Below, one piece after another: positions 8,881 to 18,025 of a stretch of DNA of 64,000 bases (position 1 is the stretch's first letter; the number at the start of each line of letters is the position of its first letter). Location: positions 1 through 64,000 of the forward strand of contig JAAELR010000260.1 of assembly GCA_024226455.1 (NCBI GenBank), given 5' to 3'. Source of the DNA: Paracoccaceae bacterium. GTDB taxonomy: Bacteria; Pseudomonadota; Alphaproteobacteria; Rhodobacterales; Rhodobacteraceae. Both the position numbers and the translations under genes were made by a program. Below the pieces are notes generated by a model. It was not told the DNA's origin, did no database searches, and worked only from the letters and a program-made list of their open reading frames with translations.

Positions 8881-9606
8881 TCACGGCCGGGTAATCCGGC
8901 GGCAAACCGGAGCAATGCCCTGAATCACCGTCCGGCCGCTGCTTCCGTCCCGGGTCGAAATCGCCAACCCAGTCACCACTTCAGAGTCCGAACACATCGC
9001 CTCGTCGCGCCAGCGGTCGTTGCAGTTGGCCTGCGCACTTCCTCGCGACTTGCGCGCCTGTGGTGTTCCGCACTGCACCAGCCGGGGCGCCGGATCGCTG
9101 CGCACCGTGTGGTCGCTGCCGCCCTGGCTGAAATGCGACGTGGCCGATCCCATCACATAGTATGTGTCGTCCTCGCCCAACACGCATTCCAGCCTTTCGC
9201 CGATCAGCTTGATGCCCTTGATCCGGTTGTTCCCCAAATTCATGCAGGCTTGAACCCCGGTCACAACATAGCCCTGCACGTTGTAGCTTACCGAGCGGCG
9301 GCTGTTTGTCGTCGAGAATCGTTTGTTCGAATTCCTGTGGCAATCCGCAAATAGCTCGCTGTCGCTGGAGCCGCTCTCCATATCCGTGGCCCGGGTCACG
9401 ATATGGCAGGGTGCATCGCTGCGTTCGCCCCACATCACAAAGGCCAGCAAGCCACCGTCGCCGCCCGACTCGATCTGCTGCAGAACGCCCAGCGTGCCGG
9501 ACACCGCACGCGTCACCGCCGAATTCGTGAATTCGATACCTTGCGCGGAAACTGGCGTACTCAAAGAAAGAATTGCTGGAATCAGGCCCAAAATGAAATG
9601 TCTCAT
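8881..9606 (-). CDS. secreted protein of unknown function
   Basis: A 241-aa protein with a clear Sec signal peptide (MRHFILGLIPAILSLSTPVS, cleavage expected after SAQ). The mature part has several cysteines (near CHIVTRATD, FADCHR, CMNLG, CVLGEDD, VQCGTP, NCNDRW, MCSDSE and the terminal CRRITRP), which suggests a disulfide-bonded periplasmic or extracellular domain. I recognise no family. It lies downstream of mfd on the same strand after a 92-bp gap and converges on the MFS gene. Confidence 0.65.
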   Translation of the reverse strand: MRHFILGLIPAILSLSTPVSAQGIEFTNSAVTRAVSGTLGVLQQIESGGDGGLLAFVMWGERSDAPCHIVTRATDMESGSSDSELFADCHRNSNKRFSTTNSRRSVSYNVQGYVVTGVQACMNLGNNRIKGIKLIGERLECVLGEDDTYYVMGSATSHFSQGGSDHTVRSDPAPRLVQCGTPQARKSRGSAQANCNDRWRDEAMCSDSEVVTGLAISTRDGSSGRTVIQGIAPVCRRITRP

Positions 9607-9698
9607 GGAATACCCCTGTCACGATTGATTGCCAGAGAAAGTTTTGCACGTGGCCTGCCCTGTGAAAAGTCAGGTATTCCGGTAGCTAACCCGCAGCT

Positions 9699-12600
9699 TT
9701 AACCGGCCTTGACGAACCGGGCCAGATCCTGCGCGATGGCAAAGGCGCCCTTGATCTTGTCGGCTGTCTTCTTCCAGTCGCGCCGCACCACGATCTTGTT
9801 GTCGCGCACTTTGGCCAGCCCCTGCTGGGCGTTGATGAACTCGACCAGCCCGGCCGGATTGGCGAATTTGTTGTTGTGGAACAGGATCGTGGCGCCCCGG
9901 GGCCCGCCGTCGAGCCGGGCGATACCGGCCTGTTTGCACTTGTCCTTGATGCGCACGATCAGCAGCAGCATGTTGACCTCTTTGGGCAGCTTGCCAAAAC
10001 GGTCGATCAGTTCGGCGGCAAAGCCTTCCAGTTCGACCTTGGTGTGCAGGTCGGAAAGCCGCCGGTAGAGCCCAAGGCGCACATCAAGATCGGGCACATA
10101 AGCCTCTGGTATCAAGACAGGAACGCCTAGATTGATCTGCGGCGCCCAGGATCTGTCGGCATCCGTCAGCCCCTCCATCTCGCCGGCCTTGATCTTGGCG
10201 ATCGCCTCTTCCAGCATCGACTGATAAAGCTCATATCCGACCTCGTGGATATTGCCCGACTGCTCTTCTCCCAGCAGGTTGCCGGCGCCGCGGATGTCCA
10301 GATCCTGGCTGGCCAGCGTGAACCCGGCCCCCAGACTGTCGAGCGAGCCCAGCACGCGCAGCCGCTTTTCCGCCGTCGCGGTCAGCTTTTGCCGTGGCTT
10401 GGTGGTCAGATAGGCATAGGCGCGGGTCTTCGAGCGCCCGACCCGCCCCCGGATCTGGTATAGCTGCGCCAGCCCGAACATATCCGCCCGGTGCACCACC
10501 ATGGTGTTGGCGGTGGGAATATCCAGCCCAGACTCGACAATCGTGGTGGCCAGCAGCACATCGTACTTGCCGTCGTAAAAGGCATTCATCTTGTCGTCCA
10601 GCTGCCCCGCCGGCATCTGCCCATGCGCGGTGACAACGGTGACCTCGGGCACCTGGCCGCGCAGGAACTCTTCGATTTCGGGCAGATCGGCGATGCGCGG
10701 CACCACAAAAAACGATTGCCCGCCGCGATAGTGTTCGCGCAGCAGCGCCTCGCGGATGGTGACCGCGTCGAACTCGCTGACATAGGTGCGGATCGCCAGA
10801 CGGTCTATGGGCGGTGTGCCGATTATGCTTAGATCCCGGACACCTGTAAGCGATAGTTGAAGCGTTCGTGGGATCGGTGTGGCGGTTAGCGTCAGCACGT
10901 GGATGTCGCTGCGCAACTCTTTCAGCCGTTCCTTGTGGGTCACCCCGAAATGCTGCTCTTCGTCGATCACCAGCAGGCCGAGATCCTTGAACCGCACCGC
11001 CTTGGCCAGCAGCGCATGGGTGCCGATGACGATATCCGCCATGCCCCGCGCCGCCGCGTTCCGGGTGTCCTCGGCGTCTTTCGCCGAGACAAAGCGCGAA
11101 AGCTGCCGCACCTCGACGGGAAAGCCGCGAAACCGGTCCGAGAAACTCTTGAAATGCTGCCGCGTCAGCAGCGTCGTCGGCGCAATCACCGCCACCTGCT
11201 TGCCGCTCATCGCGGCCACGAAAGCCGCGCGCATCGCCACCTCGGTCTTGCCAAAGCCCACGTCGCCGCAGACCAGCCGGTCCATCGGCGTGCCATTCCC
11301 GAGATCCTCGATCACCTCGCCGATGGCACGCAACTGGTCTTCGGTTTCCTGATAGGGAAACCGGGCCGAAAACGCGTCCCACATGCCCGGCGGCGGCTCC
11401 ATGATGGCACCGCGCCGCAGATGCCGTTCGGCGGCGACCCGGATCAGCCGGTCGGCGATCTCGCGGATGCGTTCCTTCAGCTTGGCCTTCTTGGCCTGCC
11501 AGGCGCCGCCGCCCAGCTTGTCCAGCATGCCCTGCTCATGGCCGTAGCGGCTGAGCAGCTCGATGTTTTCCACCGGCAGGAACAGCCGGTCGCCGCCGGC
11601 ATATTCCAGGGCCACGCATTCGTGCGCTGCCCCCAGGGCCTCTACCACTTCCAGACCCTTGTAGCGCCCGATGCCGTGGTCGACATGCACGATCAGATCG
11701 CCCGGCGTCAGCGACTGATGCTCGGTCAGGAAATTCTCGGCCCGGCGCTTTTTCTTCGGCGCCCGGATCAGACGGTCGCCAAGGATGTCCTGTTCGGCGA
11801 TCACAGTCAGCCCGGGCATCGCAAAGCCCGATTCCAGCGGCCAGACAGTCAGCGCGCAGCGGCGCTCTCCCTTCATGTCGGCAAACCGCCCGATGTGGCC
11901 CGCATCATGCAGGTCATGCTCTTCCAGCAGATGTTCCAACCGCTCTGCCGCGCCCTCAGAATAGGCGGCCAGAACCACATGGCCTTCCTCAAGTCGTGCG
12001 CGAACATGATCCGCCACAGCCCCGAAAAGGCTGATGTTTTCCTGCTGTCGCTCGGGAGAGAAGTTGCGCCCAATGCGTCCGCCCGCATCAATTACCTGCG
12101 GCCCCAGAGCCTGCGGCAGAGCCATGAACTGCAACACCCGCCGGTCCCCAAGCGCGGCACCCCAGGCGGCGGCGTCCAGATAGAGCAATTCCGGCGGGCA
12201 GGGTTTATAGACCGTGTCCATCCGGTTCTTCTGGCTCAGCGCATGGCGACGCGCCTCGTACTGGTCGGTGATCCCGTCCCAGCGCGACAGCCGCGCCGGG
12301 GTCATCTGGTCGTCCAGGCACAACGAAGCGCCGGGCATATAGTCGAACAGCGTCTCCAGCCGGTCGTGAAAGAACGGCAGCCAATGCTCTACGCCTGCGT
12401 GCTTGCGACCGGCGCTGACCGCCTCGTATAGCGGGTCATCGGTGCCCGCGGCGCCGAACTCGACGCGGTAGTTCTGCCGGAAACGGGTGATCGCCGCATC
12501 GTCCAGAATAACCTCTGACACCGGCGCCAGTTCCACCACCGACAACGGTTCCGTTGTGCGCTGCGATACCGGGTCAAAGCGCCGCGCACCGTCCAGCACG

Positions 12601-13139
12601 TCGCCGAACAGGTCAAGCCGCACCGGCCCTCCCTCTCCGGGCGGAAAGATGTCGATGATCCCGCCGCGGATAGCGTAGTCGCCGGGCTCTGCCACCGTAG
12701 GCGCCTGCACGAAACCCATGCGCACCAGGAACTGGCGCAACCCCTTCTCATCGATGCGCGAATTGACCCGGGCGGTGAACACCGCCGCGCGCAACAGCGC
12801 CCTGGCCGGCATGCGCTGGGTCGCGGCGGCAAGCGTGGTCAACAGAATGAAGGGGCCGGGCATGCCCTGCGCCAGCGTGGCCAGCGTCGCCATGCGCGCC
12901 GCCGAGATATCGGCATTGGGCGAGATCCGGTCATAGGGCAGGCAATCCCACCCCGGCAGGGTCAGGACCGGCATCTCGGGGGCAAAAAAGCGCAATGCCG
13001 CCTGCACCGCCGCCAGGCGCTTGTCATCGCGCGCGACGTGGATCACCGGGCCACCGGATGTCTGCATCTCGTTCAGCAGCAGCCTTGCATCAAAGCCCTC
13101 AGGCGCGCCGCCGACGGTGATATGGGTGGTCTCGGCCAT
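9699..13139 (-). CDS. mfd: transcription-repair coupling factor Mfd
   Basis: An 1146-aa Mfd, which removes RNA polymerase stalled at DNA lesions and recruits UvrA. I chose the ATG at 13139 (MAETTHITVGGAPEGF); the frame remains open 327 bp upstream but that part has no similarity. Visible modules: UvrB-like N-terminal region, CarD-like RNA polymerase interaction domain (LTPGDLIVHVDHGIGRYKGL), SF2 translocase with GDVGFGKTE, DEEQHFG, TLTATPIPRTL and GRVGRSKTR, and the C-terminal D7 domain (LDVRLGLYRRLSDL). Length is normal. The preceding gene on this strand ends 33 bp upstream. Confidence 0.97.
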   Translation of the reverse strand: MAETTHITVGGAPEGFDARLLLNEMQTSGGPVIHVARDDKRLAAVQAALRFFAPEMPVLTLPGWDCLPYDRISPNADISAARMATLATLAQGMPGPFILLTTLAAATQRMPARALLRAAVFTARVNSRIDEKGLRQFLVRMGFVQAPTVAEPGDYAIRGGIIDIFPPGEGGPVRLDLFGDVLDGARRFDPVSQRTTEPLSVVELAPVSEVILDDAAITRFRQNYRVEFGAAGTDDPLYEAVSAGRKHAGVEHWLPFFHDRLETLFDYMPGASLCLDDQMTPARLSRWDGITDQYEARRHALSQKNRMDTVYKPCPPELLYLDAAAWGAALGDRRVLQFMALPQALGPQVIDAGGRIGRNFSPERQQENISLFGAVADHVRARLEEGHVVLAAYSEGAAERLEHLLEEHDLHDAGHIGRFADMKGERRCALTVWPLESGFAMPGLTVIAEQDILGDRLIRAPKKKRRAENFLTEHQSLTPGDLIVHVDHGIGRYKGLEVVEALGAAHECVALEYAGGDRLFLPVENIELLSRYGHEQGMLDKLGGGAWQAKKAKLKERIREIADRLIRVAAERHLRRGAIMEPPPGMWDAFSARFPYQETEDQLRAIGEVIEDLGNGTPMDRLVCGDVGFGKTEVAMRAAFVAAMSGKQVAVIAPTTLLTRQHFKSFSDRFRGFPVEVRQLSRFVSAKDAEDTRNAAARGMADIVIGTHALLAKAVRFKDLGLLVIDEEQHFGVTHKERLKELRSDIHVLTLTATPIPRTLQLSLTGVRDLSIIGTPPIDRLAIRTYVSEFDAVTIREALLREHYRGGQSFFVVPRIADLPEIEEFLRGQVPEVTVVTAHGQMPAGQLDDKMNAFYDGKYDVLLATTIVESGLDIPTANTMVVHRADMFGLAQLYQIRGRVGRSKTRAYAYLTTKPRQKLTATAEKRLRVLGSLDSLGAGFTLASQDLDIRGAGNLLGEEQSGNIHEVGYELYQSMLEEAIAKIKAGEMEGLTDADRSWAPQINLGVPVLIPEAYVPDLDVRLGLYRRLSDLHTKVELEGFAAELIDRFGKLPKEVNMLLLIVRIKDKCKQAGIARLDGGPRGATILFHNNKFANPAGLVEFINAQQGLAKVRDNKIVVRRDWKKTADKIKGAFAIAQDLARFVKAG

Positions 13140-13171
13140 GGGGGCCTCCGATAGTCCCTCAGTGGTGCAGG

Positions 13172-13699
13172 TCAGCCGCCAAGCGCGCCAACGGTCATGT
13201 TCTGGTACATGCCCCACAATGCAGTGACAAAGATTGCCACGATCCCGATCATCTGGGTGAACAGGCGGTGCTTCCGCATCCGCTTTCGCAGCGTATCGCC
13301 GTGAAGCTGAAGCGCTTCGATACGGGCCGCCGTCCAGAGGCTCAGCGCGCCCACCAGCGACAGCGGGAAGGCCAGCAGGAACAGCGCCTGTGCGAACTCG
13401 ACCCAGTAAAGGAACCCCAGCAATCCCAGGCAGGTCAGAGCGGCGCAAGTGATCCCCAGCAGCCAAAGGCCAGAGACCCGGCCGATAAACAGGATCCGGT
13501 TGCAGTTGATCCGAACCAGGTCTTCGAGATCCTGCTCTGTCTGCCCGCCATTGCGTGCGGCACGCTGCACCATGTCAAAGGGCACGCCCAGCACCCAATG
13601 GCTGGTGCTCGACCAAACCACGGCCAGCGCGATCCAGAACCACAGGTTCGAGAAGGATCGCATGTCGATCAGTTCAAAGACGGTGTCGTACCAGTTCAA
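13172..13699 (-). CDS. integral membrane protein of unknown function
   Basis: A 175-aa protein with about four predicted membrane helices (around residues 18-38, 75-95, 98-122 and 150-168), separated by a charged loop (QRAARNGGQTEQDLEDLVRI) and a basic stretch (LRKRMRKHRLF). I do not recognise a named family. It lies 32 bp upstream of mfd on the same strand and is probably cotranscribed with it; it is divergent from hemB. Coding is supported by the hydrophobic periodicity and by its place in a compact gene array. Confidence 0.7.
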   Translation of the reverse strand: MNWYDTVFELIDMRSFSNLWFWIALAVVWSSTSHWVLGVPFDMVQRAARNGGQTEQDLEDLVRINCNRILFIGRVSGLWLLGITCAALTCLGLLGFLYWVEFAQALFLLAFPLSLVGALSLWTAARIEALQLHGDTLRKRMRKHRLFTQMIGIVAIFVTALWGMYQNMTVGALGG

Positions 13700-13820
13700 C
13701 GGGGAGCCTGCAGATTTTGATTTTGGCGGACCCTATAGCGGCTCTGCGGCGATTCCTAGGGTTGAGATGAGCCGCAATCCCTGCAATGCAGACAAAAAAG
13801 GACTGCCAAAGGACCGCGCG

Positions 13821-14825
13821 ATGACGCCCTTCCCCCCCGCTGCCTTCCCGACAACCCGGTTCCGCCGCATGCGGACATCGGCCCAACTGCGTGGCCTGAT
13901 GCGGGAAAACACGCTGACGGCCGATGATCTGATCTGGCCGGTCTTTGTGATGGAGGGCGAGGATGCAGAGCACCCGATTGCATCCATGCCCGGTGTATCG
14001 CGGCTGACTGTGGGCCGGGTGGTGCGCGCCGCCGAACAGGCCGCCGAACTGGGCATTCCGGCAATCTGTCTGTTTCCCTACATAGAGCAATCGCGCAAGA
14101 CAGAGGATTGCGCCGAGGCCTGGGACGCTGACAATCTTAGTAACCGGGCGATCCGGGCGATCAAGGCGGGGGTGCCGGATATCGCGGTGATGACCGATAT
14201 CGCTTTAGATCCCTACAACATCAATGGCCATGACGGCTATGTGGTCGACGGGCAGATATTGAACGATGAAACCGTCGAGGCGTTGGTGAAGATGGCGCTG
14301 GCCCAGGCCGACGCGGGGGCGGACATTCTGGGGCCTTCCGACATGATGGACGGACGCATCGGCGCCATCCGGTCGGCTTTAGAGACCGCCGGGCACAGCA
14401 ATGTCACTATCCTCAGCTATGCGGCGAAATATGCGTCGGCCTTTTACGGCCCCTTCCGAGATGCGGTGGGCGCGTCGGGCGCGCTGAAGGGCGACAAGAA
14501 CACCTATCAGATGGACCCGGGCAATTCCGACGAGGCGCTGCGGCTGGTGGCGCGCGATATTGCCGACGGGGCCGACATGGTGATGGTCAAGCCGGGAATG
14601 CCCTATCTCGATATCTGCCGCCGGGTGAAAGAGAGCTTCGGCGTGCCGACCTATGCCTATCAGGTGTCGGGCGAATACGCGATGCTGAAGGGCGCGGGCC
14701 TGAATGGCTGGGTCGACGGGCAAAAGGTGATGATGGAATCGCTGCTGAGCTTCAAGCGCGCCGGCTGCGACGGGATCCTGACCTATTTCGCCCCCGAGGC
14801 GGCACGGCTGCTGCGCGGCGGCTGA
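13821..14825 (+). CDS. hemB: delta-aminolevulinic acid dehydratase (porphobilinogen synthase)
   Basis: A 334-aa HemB, which joins two 5-aminolevulinate molecules to porphobilinogen for heme, bacteriochlorophyll or cobalamin. The ATG at 13821 gives the conserved RFRRMRTS N-terminus; the frame is open upstream but unconserved. The two Schiff-base lysines are K203 (SYAAKYASAFYGPFRDA) and K257 (MVKPGMPYLD). The cysteine-rich zinc site of the metazoan enzyme is replaced by DIALDPYNINGHDG, which marks the zinc-independent, magnesium-type class common in Alphaproteobacteria. Divergent from the mfd side. Confidence 0.96.
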   Translation: MTPFPPAAFPTTRFRRMRTSAQLRGLMRENTLTADDLIWPVFVMEGEDAEHPIASMPGVSRLTVGRVVRAAEQAAELGIPAICLFPYIEQSRKTEDCAEAWDADNLSNRAIRAIKAGVPDIAVMTDIALDPYNINGHDGYVVDGQILNDETVEALVKMALAQADAGADILGPSDMMDGRIGAIRSALETAGHSNVTILSYAAKYASAFYGPFRDAVGASGALKGDKNTYQMDPGNSDEALRLVARDIADGADMVMVKPGMPYLDICRRVKESFGVPTYAYQVSGEYAMLKGAGLNGWVDGQKVMMESLLSFKRAGCDGILTYFAPEAARLLRGG

Positions 14826-14987
14826 CCGGGCGTTCCCCGGCCCTTCCGGGCGGTCGTCCCAGGCCTGGGCGACGGATTGCCGATCGGCGGATCGGTGATG
14901 ACAGCGGCTACCATATCTCGTATAGTGCGGGCCAACCGCCCGCTAAAAGGGCGGCAGAGGCAACCGGCAAGAATAGGGCAAACCCCA

Positions 14988-15545
14988 ATGAGCATCCTTC
15001 CCCGTCGTACATTTCTGGCATCCGTCGGCAGCATGGCCGCGCTGGCAGCCTGCGGCAATGGCATCGGCTCTCGTGGCGGCGACACCATCGACGCCCGCGT
15101 CGACCAGACGCTGAACTATCTCTATACCAAATACCCCAACACCACCGAATTGCGTGACAAGTCTGCCGGGATTCTGGTGATGCCCGTCGTCACCAAGGCG
15201 GGCTTCGGCGTCGGCGGAGCATATGGCCGCGGCGCATTGCGGGTCGGCGGGGTGTCGGTCGATTATTACTCGGCCACATCCGGATCGTTCGGATTTCAGA
15301 TCGGGGCACAGCAGTCCAGCCACGCGCTGTTTTTCATGACGCGGACCGCGCTTGAAGGCTTCCGCCGCTCGCCTGGCTGGGCGGCTGGCGCCGAGGCTGA
15401 GTATGTACTCAGCGAAAATGGCGAGAATCTCGCCGCCGATACCGCTGTCACCGGGCAACCGGTCGTCGCGCTGATCTTTGGACAGGCGGGGCTTCACGCC
15501 GGGGCAACGCTGAGGGGCACCAAATACACCCGGATCATTCCCTGA
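14988..15545 (+). CDS. SYLF/YSC84-domain lipoprotein
   Basis: A 185-aa protein with an export signal that combines a twin-arginine motif (PRRTFLASVG) with a lipobox (LAAC), so it is probably lipidated after C22. The rest matches the bacterial SYLF/Ysc84 lipid-binding domain: a DKSAGILVMPVVTKAGFGVG start, GGAYGRGALRV and the FGFQIGAQQS core. Family members bind phosphoinositides or anionic lipids, but bacterial roles are poorly defined. ATG at 14988; an upstream in-frame start lacks a signal sequence. Followed by the convergent Lrp-type regulator. Confidence 0.82.
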   Translation: MSILPRRTFLASVGSMAALAACGNGIGSRGGDTIDARVDQTLNYLYTKYPNTTELRDKSAGILVMPVVTKAGFGVGGAYGRGALRVGGVSVDYYSATSGSFGFQIGAQQSSHALFFMTRTALEGFRRSPGWAAGAEAEYVLSENGENLAADTAVTGQPVVALIFGQAGLHAGATLRGTKYTRIIP

Positions 15546-15594
15546 TCCGTCGTTGCGCCACCAGGCGCCAGCCGGTCGCACGCCCCAGGATTTT

Positions 15595-16047
15595 TCAGCC
15601 AGCTGAAGCCGCTTGCCGGGTTCCCGCCGGTTTGCGGGTGCTGAGAAGCAGGTTGGTTTCGCTTGAAGAAACCCCGTCAAGCTGCCGGATTTCAAAGAGA
15701 ACCTGGTCAAACGCCTCAAGCGTTCCGGTGCCGATCTCGGCGATCATGTCCCAGTTGCCATTGGTGGAATGCACCGCCGTCACCTGAGCAAACCCCATCA
15801 GCCGGTGGCGGATACGCTCGGCGCCCGCACCCTCTATCTTCAGCATCATCAGCCCGCGCACCGGGCTTTGCGCCACGTCGTCGCGCGTCAGCACGGTGAA
15901 TCCCTGAATTTCACCATGTGCCAGCAGTTTTTCGATCCGGGCCCGGACGGTGGCCCGCGCCATGCCCAGCCGTGTCGCCAGATCACAGAGCGGTATCCGG
16001 GAATCGCGGCGCAGTAGCGCAATGAGTTTGCGGTCGGAATCGTCCAG
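15595..16047 (-). CDS. Lrp/AsnC family transcriptional regulator, probable CTG start
   Basis: A 150-aa Lrp/AsnC regulator: winged HTH from LDDSDRKLIALLRRDSRIP through LATRLGMARATVRARIEKLL, then a RAM ligand-binding domain (VRGLMMLKIEGAG; AVHSTNGNWDMIAEIGTG). The first ATG in this frame (15963) lies inside the HTH and would delete its first helices. Reading upstream, the only plausible initiator before the stop at about 16030-16065 is CTG at 16045-16047, with AGGA eight bases ahead; no ATG, GTG or TTG exists. It is divergent from arginase, so control of arginine/ornithine catabolism is likely. A sequencing error or mutation at the start codon is the main alternative. Confidence 0.75.
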   Translation of the reverse strand: MDDSDRKLIALLRRDSRIPLCDLATRLGMARATVRARIEKLLAHGEIQGFTVLTRDDVAQSPVRGLMMLKIEGAGAERIRHRLMGFAQVTAVHSTNGNWDMIAEIGTGTLEAFDQVLFEIRQLDGVSSSETNLLLSTRKPAGTRQAASAG

Positions 16048-16100
16048 TTTGGCAGTCCTATGTTATCATTTCGGCAAATCTGCCCCCTATTAGCGCAGAA

Positions 16101-16119
16101 TGTTGGGTTCAGTCCAACA
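16101..16119. promoter_or_regulatory. dyad in the regulator/arginase intergenic region (putative operator)
   Basis: TGTTGG-N7-CCAACA is a perfect 6-bp inverted repeat in the 122-bp gap between the divergent Lrp-type gene and arginase, centred about 60 bp before the arginase ATG. Position and symmetry suit an operator for the neighbouring regulator, but no binding evidence exists. Confidence 0.4.
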
Positions 16120-16169
16120 CATATCGGCGGCAAACCGGCACAAAGCAAACATATCTGGCGAGACAAGCA

Positions 16170-17096
16170 ATGAACCTGAAAACCTGCCTTCTGATCGGCG
16201 CCCCGGTGGACAGCGGCAAGCGCAGGCGCGGCTGCCTGATGGGGCCGGCGGCGCTGCGCGTGGCCGGGCTGGCCGATGAACTGCGCACGCTCGGGCATGC
16301 GGTACGCGACTTGGGCGATGTGACACCGCCCGCGCCGCGCGCCACCGAAGGCCCCTCTCATGTCTTTGCCCTGGCCGAAACCGTGGCCTGGACCGAAGCG
16401 CTGATCCCCGCCGCGCGCGATGCCATGGCTCTGGGGCTGCCGGTCTTCTTGGGCGGTGATCACAGCCTGTCGCTGGGCAGCGTTGCCGGCGTCGCCACCC
16501 ATGCCGCCCAAGCCGGTCGGCCGCAATTCCTGCTCTGGCTCGATGCGCACAGCGATTTTCACACCCCGCAAAGCACCAACTCGGGCCACCTGCATGGCAC
16601 ACCCGTCGCCTATGTCACCGGCCAGCCCGGGTTCGAAGCCTTTCCGCCCCTGCCTGCGCCCATATCAGAGGAAAACGTCTGCCTGCTGGGTATCCGCTCT
16701 GTCGACCGGGCAGAGAGTCAGGCGCTGGCGCAGCGCGACCTGACAGTGCATGACATGCGCCACATCGACGAAACCGGCATCGCCGCGCCGCTGCGTGCCT
16801 TTCTCGACCGGGTGGCTAAGGCAGACGGCCTGCTGCACGTGTCGCTCGATGTCGATTTCCTCGATCCCGCCATTGCCCCCGCCGTCGGCACCACCGTGCC
16901 CGGCGGCGCCACCTTCCGCGAGGCGCATCTGGCCATGGAAATGATCCATGACAGTGGGTTGTTGTCTTCGCTGGATATCGTCGAACTGAACCCGTTTCTT
17001 GACGAACGCGGTCGCACCGCATCGCTGATGGTCGATCTGGTGGCCAGCGCGATGGGCCGGCGCGTGTTCGACCGTCCGACGCAAAGCTTCGCCTGA
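16170..17096 (+). CDS. rocF: arginase
   Basis: A 308-aa ureohydrolase that cleaves arginine to ornithine and urea in the cytoplasm. The binuclear manganese site is complete: GGDHS, DAHSDFHTP and SLDVDFLDP. The SGKRRRGCLMGPAALR opening and the SSLDIVELNPFLDE end are typical of true arginases rather than agmatinases. Its stop overlaps the CtlX start by one base (TGATG), and ocd follows, forming a three-gene catabolic operon divergent from an Lrp-type regulator. Confidence 0.94.
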   Translation: MNLKTCLLIGAPVDSGKRRRGCLMGPAALRVAGLADELRTLGHAVRDLGDVTPPAPRATEGPSHVFALAETVAWTEALIPAARDAMALGLPVFLGGDHSLSLGSVAGVATHAAQAGRPQFLLWLDAHSDFHTPQSTNSGHLHGTPVAYVTGQPGFEAFPPLPAPISEENVCLLGIRSVDRAESQALAQRDLTVHDMRHIDETGIAAPLRAFLDRVAKADGLLHVSLDVDFLDPAIAPAVGTTVPGGATFREAHLAMEMIHDSGLLSSLDIVELNPFLDERGRTASLMVDLVASAMGRRVFDRPTQSFA

Positions 17097-18025
17097 TGAC
17101 GCTGCAAGCCCCCCGCGCCGCGGTGATGATTCGCCCGCATCACTTTCATTCCAACACCGAAACCCGCACCGACAACGCCTTTCAGACCGCCAATGCCATG
17201 CCCGCAGATCAGACAGCCGCCCGTGCCCTGGCTGAGTTCGACGTGGCCGTCGCCGCCCTGCGCGGTGCCGGGGTCACGGTGCATGTCTTTGACGACACCG
17301 GTACCGAGACGCCGGATTCGGTGTTTCCCAACAACTGGTTTTCCACCCATGCGGGCGGCCATGTCGCCATCTACCCGATGTTCGCACCGACGCGTCGGCG
17401 AGAGCGGCGCTGGGACGTGATCGAAGCGTTGAAATGCGATTACCGGGTGCAGGACGTGATCGACCTTTCCGGGCTGGAACAGGACGGGCTGGCGCTGGAG
17501 GGGACAGGCGCCATGGTGCTGGATCACGTGGCCCATGTCGCCTATGTGGCGCAGTCGAACCGCGCCGACCCGGTGCTGCTGGAACGGTTTTGCACCTATT
17601 TCGGCTATGAGCCCATCGCCTTCGCGGCGCATGACCAGGCCGGTCGCGCGATCTATCACACCAACGTGCTGATGACGGTGGCCAGCGATTTCGCGCTGGT
17701 TGGGCTCGACCTGATCGCCGACCCGGACCGCCGCACCACCGTCGTGCAGCGGCTGGAAGAGAGCGACCACGAGGTGATCGCGCTGAGCGAGGCACAGATC
17801 GCCCGGTTCTGCGGCAATGCCATCGAACTTAGCGGCGACCGGGGCCGGGTGCTGGCGCTTAGCCAGGTGGCGCTGGAGGCGCTGACGCCGGATCAGATCG
17901 CCATTATCGAACGCAGCGCGCGTCTGCTACCGCTTGCCATTCCCACCATCGAAACCGCCGGCGGCTCGGTCCGCTGCATGATCGCGGGCGTGCATCTGGC
18001 GCGCCGCAATGGAGACCCGAGATGA
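17096..18025 (+). CDS. ctlX: CtlX-type citrulline hydrolase (amidinotransferase superfamily)
   Basis: A 309-aa member of the guanidino-group-modifying (amidinotransferase/arginine deiminase) superfamily, resembling the CtlX citrulline-utilisation group. Landmarks are an N-terminal VMIRPHHF strand, the DSVFPNNWFSTH substrate loop, the EGTGAMVLDHVAHVAYV core with the acidic residue, the HTNVLMTVASDFAL histidine block and the late nucleophile region GGSVRCMIAGVHL. CtlX is proposed to hydrolyse citrulline to ornithine. Between arginase and ornithine cyclodeaminase, that would feed ornithine into proline. The biochemical assignment rests on homology and context. Confidence 0.82.
   Translation: MTLQAPRAAVMIRPHHFHSNTETRTDNAFQTANAMPADQTAARALAEFDVAVAALRGAGVTVHVFDDTGTETPDSVFPNNWFSTHAGGHVAIYPMFAPTRRRERRWDVIEALKCDYRVQDVIDLSGLEQDGLALEGTGAMVLDHVAHVAYVAQSNRADPVLLERFCTYFGYEPIAFAAHDQAGRAIYHTNVLMTVASDFALVGLDLIADPDRRTTVVQRLEESDHEVIALSEAQIARFCGNAIELSGDRGRVLALSQVALEALTPDQIAIIERSARLLPLAIPTIETAGGSVRCMIAGVHLARRNGDPR

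Noticed and set aside
10899-12431. 510-codon open frame antisense to mfd
   Set aside because: Low-complexity His/Arg/Gln-rich translation typical of a shadow frame, fully inside mfd.
16627-16640. tRNA T-loop-like sequence (GGGTTCGAAGCC region)
   Set aside because: Lies inside arginase coding sequence and lacks an acceptor stem or the other tRNA arms.
16718-17770. 350-codon frame antisense to arginase and CtlX
   Set aside because: Spans two well-supported genes on the other strand and shows no protein family.
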